DNA of 64,000 nt, taken from assembly GCA_004431415.1 (NCBI GenBank), contig QPMI01000054.1, positions 248,001-312,000 of the forward strand, written 5' to 3'. The position numbers and the translations under genes were made by a program. Source of the stretch: Cyanophora paradoxa (Eukaryota; Glaucocystophyceae; Cyanophorales; Cyanophoraceae). Positions 55,371 through 64,000 of the stretch are shown one piece after another; the stretch's first letter is position 1; the number at the start of each line of letters is the position of its first letter. Under the pieces are notes generated by a model, which made no database searches, was not told where the DNA came from, and saw nothing but the letters and a program-made list of their open reading frames with translations.

Positions 55371-58023
55371 GTGGTGGCTAGCAAGACGCGCGCGTTTAAT
55401 TATAACAGCTGGGCGCGCGGCCTGTATGAATTCGAAACAGCCGCAGCGCGCCGGGGCGCGCGCCGCGTGCCCGTGAGGTCGAGATCTAGAACCCAATGTC
55501 CACGTGCGCGGCTCTGCTCCAAGGCTCGCAATGCGGCCGGGTGCAGCCCTCATCCCGAAGGCAGGCCCGAATCGCGATCTGCGCCGCGGGCCGCGTTCGT
55601 CTCCGACCTTGCCCGGGGAGATGCGGCAAGCGGGGGGGCGACCCCTTCCTCCCGCCACCTCTACGGCGTCGTCCTTCTGGCGGACATCGCAGGGCGAGCG
55701 CCCTGCTGCGCTTGACAGCTTCATCATGACCTTGTTCCTGCCCGCCCTGCTGACCGCTGCCGCGGCCGTGCGCACGTAGGAGCGTGCGGGCTGCGCGGGC
55801 GCTGCTGCGAGACGACGCGGAGGGCGGGGCGCGGGGCGCCGAGCTGCTCTCTCGCTGCCTCAACGCGGCGCTGACCCAGATCGTCCGCGTGGCCCGCGCG
55901 TGGGACGTCGGTGCGCCCCGGCCCGCCCCGCCTTTAGCCGCCGCGCGCGCGATCTCTCCGTGCCCACCGGCGCCCCTTCGAACTGGTCATCTGATCCCGC
56001 CGCCCCGGCAGATTTGCTCCGCTTCTTGGGGGACGCGGCGCTCCTCCTGGTGCCGTGCGCCGGCCGCGCGGACCTGCCGGCCGCGTGCCGCCGCGCCCTC
56101 CGCGTCGCCGCCGCGCTCCTGGAGCCCGCCGCGCCCTCCGCCGACGTTCCCGAGCCGTTCAGGCGCCCCGGGCATGCGCCGTCGGACGGGGCGTTAACGT
56201 TTCTGAGCGCGCGGGGGCAGGCTGCACGCGTCGGTGGCGGCGGGCCCGCTGGCGGCGCTTCGCCTCGGTGGCGTGGGGGGCAAGCTTGAGCTGGTGGCCC
56301 ACGGGCGCCCCCTCGACCGCATCGCCCGCGGCATCGGCCTCGCCGGCCCGGGCGCCGTCTGCGTCGCCCCCGAGGTGCCCCTCCCGCCCGCTTTGGGGGC
56401 TGCTGTCTCGGACCCCTCAGGCGTGGGGGACGCATATCAGGTCCTGGACGCTCTGGGCGGCCCGCCGGCACCCGCGGCCGGCTCGGGGCCGGCGGGGGAC
56501 GGGTTCTGGGTCTTCGAGGGTGGTTCCGCGGCGCTGGCTGCCGCCTGCGAGGCGGGCCCGCCGGGCCTCCTCCCCGGGCCCCCGCCGCTCCCCTTCGCCC
56601 TTCCTGCGGAGTCCCCTCCCCCGGATCCGGACGCCGTTTCGGCATTGGACGGCGCCGGACCGGAACCGGAGGCGCCCGGGCCGGGGGCGGCGGGCGCCTG
56701 CACCCCCGGGGATCCGGACCCCGCGGCCGGCGACGCGGCGTACCGGCCGTACGTGCCCAAGGACGTCGACTGGGTGCTCGACCACGGCGGGTGCGGCGGC
56801 GGCGCAGCTTGAGCCGCCCGCAGCTCGAGCTCCCCTTCCGCTCACGCGCCGGCCCACAGGCGCTTCCTCACCGAGCTCCGCATCATCACGGTGCCCGGCC
56901 CCGCCCCCGCCCCCGCCCCGGCCGGCTGCGGCGGCCCGAGCGCCGATCCGACGCGCCGGCATCGGTCCCCAGGTGGCTTTTCTGCTGCTGGCGCCCCCGC
57001 CGGAGCCCGAGCCTGCGGGGGCGAGCGCCTCTGGCCCCGACCACGACGAGGAGCCGCTCGACCCCGTCCGCCCCTCCCGCGAGCCCCGTCCAGCGGCCCG
57101 AGCTTGCACCGAGCGGCGCGCAGGGGGCGCTGGGGGCGATGCAGCGGCGGGTGTGCGCGGTGCAGGAGGAGGCAGAGCGCGCCCGCGGCGTCGTGCGCTC
57201 CTTCTTCCGCGACGACAAGGTCCGCCCCATTCCTCCTTCTTCTTCTTCCGGGGCGGGTCGACGCGGGCGGGCCCGTTAGAGGGCGGGCGCCTTGACCTCG
57301 GAGCCTCTTGCCGAGGCGAGGGGTCCGTTCTGGCATCCAGCGCGGTCTCCGTTAGACTTCAAAAAAGAAAAGGGGGAAGGAATCGCGAAGCTCGGGTCCC
57401 GCCCCGCGCCGGCGCGCCTCACGGGGCGCAGGGCTTTGTCGCGCTGGTGACCTTCGGGCTCGCCGGGGGCGGCGGCGGCGCCGACGACCCCCTCCGCGCC
57501 GCCCTCTTCGCCGTGCCCCCCGCCCGCTCTCCCCCCGCCCTCGGAGCTCGGCGCCGACGTGCGTTCGGGGGCGGGGGACACAGGTGCGGGTGCGGGACGC
57601 CTTCGCGGCGGGGTCGCTCGGCCCCGTCTCTATCGGGCTCGCCACCGGCCGGTGCGTCCCCGCGCCCGCGCCCGCGCCCGCCGCCCCGCCCCGTCCCGCC
57701 CTGCGCCCGACGAATTCCTCTCAGCGTTTTCTGCGGGATTGTGGGCGACCCCCTCCGCCGCTGCGACTACACCGGTGCGCGTTTGCGCGAAGAAACGTTC
57801 CTCATTCCCCGCTCATTCTCGAGGGCCGGGGACGCGACGCGCAGTGCTGGGAGACTCTGTCAACCTCGCCGCGCGGCGCGCAGGCGGCGCTCGAACTTTC
57901 GCGGCGGCGCGTTCCGCCGCCGCGGGCCAGTGGGTCTGACGAAGCTTCCCTCGGCCGCGCGCAGGCTCATGGCGGCGGCGAAGGGGGCCGTCTGGGTGGA
58001 CCGCGCTACCCAGGCCCGCCCCG

Positions 58024-58055
<32 letters not shown>

Positions 58056-61000
58056 CCCCGTCTTGATTCGGACGGCGGCGGCGGGGCGCAGGAGGCGGTG
58101 GGACGGGGTACGCGACGGAGGAGCTGCCGCCGCTCAGCATCAAGGGCTACGACGGCTTCGTTCGCGCCTTCGCGCTCCTGCGGCGGCAGCTCCGCGCCGG
58201 GGGCACCACGGGCCGGTGCGCGGGCGCGGGCGCGGCTGGCGCGCTCCCTCGGGGAAGCGCTGAGGGGCGCGGGGCGGCGTGTTGCAGGCTGTCGCGGGGG
58301 CACCTGGCGGGGCGGGCGGCCTCGCGGCGCTCCCAGACCTCGCGGTCGCGGTCGGGCTCCAGGGGCTCCGCGAGCCCCGACTCGGCCTCCGCCAGCCGCT
58401 CCCGCCGCACCTCCCGCACCCAGGCCCGCCCGCCCGCCTGCCCACCCGGCCCCCGCGGCCGGCCCCCTGCGATCTGAGCGCCCCCTGCCCCGCAGTCGCT
58501 CTCGCAGGCGGGGGACGAGGGCGAGTCGCGCCTCTTCGGGCGGCGGAGGCAGCTGCGCGAGGCCCGCCCCCGCCCCCGCCCCCGGCGCTCCGGCGCTCCG
58601 CCTCCGCCCCCTCAGCGCCGGGCCCCCGGGCGCAGATCCGAGACTTCCTGCAGCGGGCGAGGCCCTCGGGCGTCGGCGCCGGCGTCCTCCTCATCGAGGG
58701 GGAGCCCGGCTCGGGCGCGCCCCCTCGCCTGCCTCTCGCCTCCTCTCCGCTCCGCTCGGCCCTCACCGCGGCCGTCCGCTCGGCGCGCGCGCGCAGGGAA
58801 GAGCTTGCTGCTGGGGGAGGCGCTGCGGATGGCGGAGGCGCTCGGGGTGCCGGCGGTGACCATCGGGGGCGACCCCCTCGAGGCCGCCCGCCCCTTCCAC
58901 GCCCTCCGCGAGGCCCGCCCCCGCCCATCGGATCGGATCTGATCCCGTCTGATCTGATCTGAGGGTAATCGTCTCGCAGGCGCTGCGGTGCATGCTGGGG
59001 ACGGGCGGCAAGGGCGACCCGGTGCGCCGGCGGCGGCCGGTCTCGGCCGGGGGCGCTCCTGAGCGTGCTCCTGCGGCAGGTGGCGCTGAGTTCGGACGAG
59101 GAGCAGACGGATCCGGAGGCGTCGGAGGCGGGGCCGGCCGCCGGCCCCCCGCCCCAGCTGCTTCTCAAGCCTTGCAGCTCCGTGCGGCGCGCCCTGCCCC
59201 AGCACTGGCTCCGCTCCCGCGCACAGATCCCGAGCCTCCAGGTGAGGGCCTGCATCTGCGCGCCTCCTTCGCCTTGCCTGCCCTGCCTTGACGCGGGCCG
59301 GCCCTCGCGCCTCCGCCCCACCCCGCCCCGCGCCGCCCCGCCCCGCGCAGATCTACGACATCGTCACGGACGCGACGGCAGAGGCGTCGAAGGAGGGCGG
59401 CGGGTCGGCGCCGGCGTCGGACGCGGAGGAGGCGCACGTGCGGCCGCCCGAGGGCGCCGGGGCGGCGCTGGCGGCGGGCGACGGGGCGGGGCGTGGGCGG
59501 CTGGAGGGGCGCCCGCCTCGCGGCGCGCTCCCTCAAAGGCACCTTCCGCAACAGCTTCAGGCGCAGCTTCAAGCGGGGCGGCGAGCTCGACCTCGAGGCC
59601 GCCGCCGGGGCCGGGGCCGGGGCCGGGGCGGAGGCGGCGGGGAAGGGTGCCGGCGGGGCGGCGCGCCTCGCGCTGCTGAAGGTCCTCCGGCGGGTGGAGC
59701 CGCGCCTCGCGACCCTCCCCAACGCCCGCGTGCGCCCCACCCCGGCGACTCGAGCTCGATCCCAGCACGCGCTCGAGAGATGGTTTGAGCTGAGGCGCGC
59801 GCGCGGGCGGGCAGATGCTGGACCTGCTGCTGCGGGAAGGCCCGGCGGCGGCAGATGCGGAGGAGGGGGAGGGCGGCTCGCCGGGCGACGCGGAGGCGCT
59901 GCTGGCCTTCGCGGGGGCTTTCCTCCTCGCGGTCATGCGCCGCTTCGGGGGCCTCCTCGCCGTCGACGACGCCCCGCACCTCGACTCCGCCACCCGCCGC
60001 CTCCTCGCCGCCCTCGCCGCCGCCCCGGGCACCTCCCTCCTCCTCACCTGCCCCCCGCCCGCCTCCTGCCCCGCCTGCTCCCAGATGGAGGCCCTGCGCG
60101 CCTCCCCGCGCGCCCGCCTCCTCCCCCTGCCCCCCTTCTCCCCCCTCGAGACCCGCGCCTTCGTCGGGCACCTGGCGCGCTTCCCCCCCTTTTTCCCCAT
60201 TACCCCCCCGTCAACGCCGTACCCCCTCCCCAGGTGGACGCGGCGGCGGAGGCAGTACCCCCCTGGCTCGCCTCGGAGCTGGCGGAGCAGTCGCGCGGCA
60301 ACCCCTTCCTCATCCAGGAGATGGTGCTCGCGAGAGATCTAGAATTACACAGTCGCGATCGGCCACTCGAGGCGAGCTAGCTCACCTCCGCCTCGCTCCG
60401 GCAGGTGGCGCACCTGCGGGGCCAGCACGTGCTGGCGCGCATGCCCGACGGCGCCCTCGTCGTCTTCGACGAGCGCGGCGACCCCCTCCCCTTCCCCGAG
60501 GTCCGCCCCTTCCCCCCGCGGGGCGGGCCGGCCGCCGAGGCCGCAGACGATACCGCACTCTCGCGGGGCGCCCCTCTGACCAGCGCCGTGGGCAGCGGCG
60601 GGGGTCGCTGCCGCTGGCGGCGTCGCTGGAGCGGCTCGTCGTCTCGCGGCTGGACCGCATCTCCCCCGAGGCCGCCCTCTGCTGCCGCCTCCTCTCCGTC
60701 CTCGTCCGCCCCCCTCGAGTTCCGCCCCGCCCCGGCCCCGCCCGACCCGCCGCGCCGCGGCCGGGCAGGGGGCGCGCTTCGACGTGGCGCTGGCGCGGGA
60801 GGTGCTCGCCGCCGACGCCGACCCCGCCGCCCTCCCCGCGCCCTCCCGTGCCCGGCCCCGCACCCCGCCCCCCGCCCGCCCTTCACGCGCGCTCCCTAAA
60901 ACGCCCCCCCGCGCAGGCGCTGGAGGCGGGCGGGGTGCTGGTGCGGGACGACGCGCGGCGGGGCGTGCCCGAGTACCGCTTCGCCTCGGCCGCCACCGCC

Positions 61001-63105
61001 GCCGTCCTCTACCAGGCGCGTACCCCGTACCCCTGAACGATCCTGCGATGCGATGAGCCGGCCCCCGCTCCCCGCCGCTCGCGCTCGAGCGTCCTTTGCG
61101 CGCGCAGCTGATGGCGGAGGCGGACCGGCGGCGGCTGCACTGGCGCGCCGCCCTCGCCCTCGAGGCCCGCCCCGCCGCATCCGCCGCCATGGTCCGCTCG
61201 CCTCGAATCCCGCTCTTAATCGCGTTTTCTCCAAGTTCGGCTTGGATGGCGGCCTCGCCCGCAACTCCGCTTAGAGCCGCCCGCCTCGCGCGCGCGCGCG
61301 CGCGCGCGCTAACTGCGGCGCGCCGCGCCGCGCCGGCAGCTGGCGCACCACTGCGAGCGGGCGGGGGCGGCGCTGGCGGCGGTGGCGTACATGGACCGCG
61401 CCGCCCGCGAGGCGATGGCCGCGGGGCCTACGTCGAAGTCGCCGACCTCTCCCGCAGGGCCCGCCCCGCGCCCCCGCCCCGGCCCCTCCGCGGCTGACCG
61501 CGCGCGCTGCAGGCGGCCCAGATCGCGGTGGCGAACGCGAGGGCGGGCGGGGCCGACGCGCCGCCGGGCGGCCTGGCGCCGCTGCGGGGCACCGCCGAGG
61601 GGCGGGCGGCCGCCGGCACGCCCCTCGCCGTCGCCCGGCGCTCCGTGGCCACCGCCCGCGCCCTCTTCTCCCTCGGCCACCTCGCCAGCGCCGCCGACGT
61701 GCGCCCGCGGCCCGCCAAACTCAGATCTGCTTCGTTTTGAGGGGCGCGCCTTCCCCTCAGGCGCTGGAGGAGGCGCTGAGGCTGCTGGGGATACCCCTCG
61801 CGCGGGACACCCCCGGCCTCCTCGGCGCCGCCGCCTCTCTCCTCAAGGTCGACGTCCCCGCGTGCACGTACCCCTCCCGCCCCGCCCCCTCTGACGGGGG
61901 GAGCCAGGTCGTCGTCTCGGGCCCGGCGCGCGCGGCGCCTCCGAAGCGGCATCCCCCCGAGGACGCCGACCGCGAGAAGGCCGGCGGGCCGATCTCGAAC
62001 TCGAAGCCGGCCGAGGACGCCGCCGCCCAGTACCGGCGGTGCCCCCGCGCCCGGCCCGCGCCCAGCCGCCTTGCGCCGCCTCACCTCGGGGGCAGGTGCG
62101 CGGGGGCGGCGCTCTCGCTCTACGCCCACCTCCTCGTCCACCGCGGCGACGCCGTCGGCGCCGTCGTCTACTCCGCCCGCAACGTCCTCGTGCGCCCTCA
62201 CTTTCGGGCCCCTCCTACCCCGGCCCTTCCCCTCCCTCACCCGCGCCCCCCTTCTCCCCTCAGATCGCGAGCCGGGAGCCGGCGAGCGCGGGGTACGCCG
62301 AGGCCTGCGCCTTCATCTACAGCATTCTCACTGTGCGCGTACCCCCCCGGCTGTCCCCGGCTCGTATGATTTCCTTCCCTGATGCGGTCCCCTCCGCTCG
62401 CCCGGCGCGCAGCGGGCGCGGGTGCACGGGAGGGCGGGGGCGTACCTGCGGCGGGCGCGGGAGATTGCGCGGCTCCCCGGCTGCGGGGGGGCCCTGGGGT
62501 ACATCCTCTCCAACCAGGTGCCCCGCCCCGCCCCGCCCCGCCCCGCCCCGCCCCCCCGCCGCCCTGCTCCTTCCCTAACCGGACCCAACGCCAGGTGACG
62601 AACCTGACGCTGCTGGGGCGGCTCGCGGAGGCCGAGGAGATGGGCGCCCGCGGCGCCCTCGAGGTCCGAGCGGCGCCCCGCCCCGCCCCGCCCCGGCAAT
62701 CCCCCTCCCACTCCTCAACACTCTGAGATGCGACCCCCCCCCCCCGCGCCCGCGCGCCGCAGCTCGCCTCGTTGGGGACACGCGCGCCGCTTTCGAGGCG
62801 CGCCCGCCCCTCCCCCGCCGGTCCCCCGCCCGCCCGTCCCCCCGCCGCTGAGGGCCGGTGCGGCGCAGGCGACGATGAACTCGGCGGCGGCGGCGCTCTT
62901 CCGCGGCCGCTTCTCCGCCGCCGACGAGGCCTGCCTCGCCGTCGTCCGCCCCGCCCCGCCCCTCCCCCTGCAGCGCCCACTGATCGTTGTCGGCGCCTTA
63001 GATCCAGGACGCCCGCATGAGCTCCAACGCGGTGCGAAGCCTCCAACTTTGCGCGCGGCGGAGGACCGGGCGGAGGGGGGTACGGCGGACCGTGACGTCG
63101 GCGTA
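55371..63105 (+). CDS. ADCY10: Soluble adenylyl cyclase (ADCY10-type): two cyclase domains, NTPase, TPR-like tail
   Basis: Makes cAMP from ATP; in animals this class is stimulated by bicarbonate and Ca2+. C1 domain: GVVLLADIAG (metal Asp), LLSRCLNAALTQIVRVA, then DLLRFLGDAALLL (second metal Asp) and PLDRIARGI (the Arg aligned with the bicarbonate-site Arg). C2 domain: RFLTELRIITVAFLLL, VVRSFFRDDKGFVALVTFGL, VSIGLATGRVFCGIVGDPLR and VLGDSVNLAARLM (57.2-58.0 kb). NTPase: FGRRRQLRE, IRDFLQRA, VLLIEGEPGSGKSLLLGEAL with the Walker A split by a GC-donor intron (58.7/58.8 kb), then FGGLLAVDDAPHLD (Walker B-like) and LAEQSRGNPFLIQEMV. A long helical tail follows (LHWRAALALEA, QLAHHCERAGAALAAVAYM, ATARALFSLGHLASAAD). 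Order and motifs match ADCY10 throughout. The first exon and start codon are unresolved; 55371 is only the edge of the first open frame. Stop TAG at 63103-63105. Confidence 0.85.
58024..58054 (+). repeat. 31-nt poly(C) tract in a cyclase intron
   Basis: A pure C run on the sense strand between the exon ending VWVDRATQ and the next cyclase exon. It parallels the poly(C) tract of the K+ channel gene. Confidence 0.8.
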
Positions 63106-64000
63106 GAGCCCCGTGAGCTGGTCCGCCACCACGGCGCCTGCGGGGGGGGGGGGGGGGGGGGGGAGGGGTGCTCAGGGGCGGCGGGGGAGGCGGAGGGGAA
63201 GGCTGGGGCACCGCGGAGGTCGAAGGCGGTGGGGCCCTGGACGGTCAGCGGCTGCTTGTCCGTGTCCTCCCCGTCCATCGGACGGTACCGGAAGTTCAGC
63301 GTCTGCGCGGCGCGCCCGGGCCGTTCGTGCCCGCCCGAGAAGGGTACAGGACGGTGCAGCGGCGGGAAACTTCGCACCCGGGGATCGCGGACTTCGTCAA
63401 AGGACGCGAACTCGGCTATACCCCCGGACGAGAGGTCAATGCGGGGGGGAGACGCCGGCGTCTTGGGGTCCATCGTGACGTCACGGCTGAACGTCACCTG
63501 CCCGGGGGCTCGGCGCGGGGCCGGAGGCCGGAGCGGAAGCCGTGCGGGGGGGTACCTGAATGCGGATGGCGGGGGAGGAGGAGTCGATCGTCTTGCCGAG
63601 GTACGCGGCCGAGACCTGAGGGGGGGTGCGGCGTTGGCGGGGCCGGGGCAGGGGTACGCGGGCGGCGCGGCGCACGTCGACGATCTTCGGCGGCGCGGTG
63701 AAGACGAAGAAGGGCAGCTCGAGGCGGGTGGGGGCGGGCTGCAAGGGGGTACGGGATCAGCTCGGGGTAAGATGGGTAGGGGGGGTGGGCCCGCGCGGGG
63801 GGCTCGCTCGCCTTGAGGGCGAGGCGGGCGGGGAAGACGCCGTCGCGGCTGCGGATGGAGGGGCCGCGGGCGGCGAGGGCCTCGGGGTCCTGAATGGCGG
63901 TGGGTGCGCCCTCCACGGGGGGCGCCACGGCGTCGATGGGGTTGAAGGCGGTGGGCGTCGCGGGGTCCAGCCCGCAGACGGCCCCCTCGGGGATCTCGAA
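63060..64000 (-). CDS. Adhesin-like beta-repeat protein, 3' part only
   Basis: The gene continues beyond the window. Reading the minus strand from 64000: FEIPEGAVCGLDPATPTAF, DPEALAARGPSIRSRDGVFP, then LELPFFVFTAPPKIVDV, AAYLGKTIDSSSPAIRIQV, VTFSRDVTMDPKTPASPPRI, DLSSGGIAEFASF, AQTLNFRYRPMDGEDTDKQP, and VVADQLTGLYADVTV. The order FSRxV, PxIxL, TLxFRYxP is the repeat found in the pLGIC fusion gene (FSKPV...LILN...LLFRYIV). No membrane segment is visible in this part. If the last frame reads on, it stops at TAA near 63000, overlapping the cyclase 3' exon on the other strand; otherwise an intron starts at GTACCC near 63080. A pure G run at 63142-63163 lies in a putative intron (poly(C) in sense). 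Confidence 0.55.
63142..63163 (-). repeat. 22-nt poly(C) tract (sense of the minus-strand gene)
   Basis: A pure G run on the + strand between the LTVQGPTAFDL exon and the VVADQLTGL exon of the minus-strand repeat gene, hence intronic poly(C) in its transcript. Confidence 0.7.

Noticed and set aside
54840-55775. Minus-strand ORF of 311 codons
   Set aside because: No splice signals, no recognisable motif, and it overlaps palindromic spacer and the first cyclase exon.
56055-58859. A 934-codon + strand ORF
   Set aside because: It is out of frame with the cyclase C1 and C2 motifs and runs through the poly(C) intron. It is not a protein.
1-64000. Bacterial or viral origin of the window
   Set aside because: Spliceosomal introns throughout, a SINE, and eukaryote-specific proteins (BLOC1S2, TMX2, ADCY10) rule this out. 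rsmB is of bacterial type but carries introns and a leader.

Overview
This window is nuclear DNA of a eukaryote. Almost every gene is broken by short (about 45-90 nt), C-rich spliceosomal introns, coding DNA is extremely GC-rich, intergenic DNA is much richer in A+T, and a tRNA-derived SINE with a perfect 15-bp target-site duplication is present. Introns begin with GT or, very often, GC, and end in AG. The gene set is that of a flagellate or algal protist: an ADCY10-type soluble adenylyl cyclase, a pentameric ligand-gated channel, a voltage-gated K+ channel, BLOC1S2, TMX2 and a nuclear-encoded RsmB. A GC-rich haptophyte or similar alga is my best guess, but the lineage cannot be proved from this sequence.

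Layout: 31-646 (-) a small unrecognised two-exon gene; 1115-3615 (+) a coiled-coil protein; 4.6-10 kb, a zone of low-GC, palindrome-rich spacers holding a Ser/Gly/Pro-rich ORF, a gene with three SANT/Myb-like repeats (6792-8637) and a coiled-coil gene; 10431-18237 (-) one very long gene with signal peptide, ectodomain, thrombospondin-type-3 calcium repeats, a voltage-gated K+ channel and a long tail whose exons lie in a 1.1-kb tandem duplication; 18708-22264 (+) an ARF/ARL pseudo-GTPase with an IQ motif; 23053-23590 (-) BLOC1S2; 23646-26308 (+) RsmB; 27158-29799 (-) an LRR-SAM protein; 30457-38747 (+) a secreted array of adhesin-like beta repeats ending in a pentameric ligand-gated ion channel; 38.7-44 kb, repeat-rich spacer (retroelement 3' end, fold-back MITE, HindIII-palindrome element); 44017-45810 (+) and 46366-48306 (-), two inverted paralogues; 48875-50390 (+) TMX2; 50641-51805 (-) an LRRC61-like LRR protein; 52530-52733 a SINE; about 53.1-53.7 kb (+) a glycine-zipper protein; 55.4-63.1 kb (+) the soluble adenylyl cyclase; 63.1-64 kb (-) the 3' part of a further adhesin-repeat gene.

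The most striking content is two chimeric receptors. Each joins a large secreted ectodomain to an ion channel: TSP3 repeats plus Kv channel, and bacterial-adhesin-like repeats plus pLGIC. They lie in the same 28 kb, with a bicarbonate/Ca-type adenylyl cyclase and a third adhesin-repeat gene further along. Together they suggest surface contact or ligand sensing coupled to ion flux and cAMP, but proximity alone does not show they work together. Main genes alternate in strand, giving repeated divergent promoters and convergent 3' ends. Exon edges are hand-called from splice signals and reading frame; single-base errors in G/C runs could shift some.
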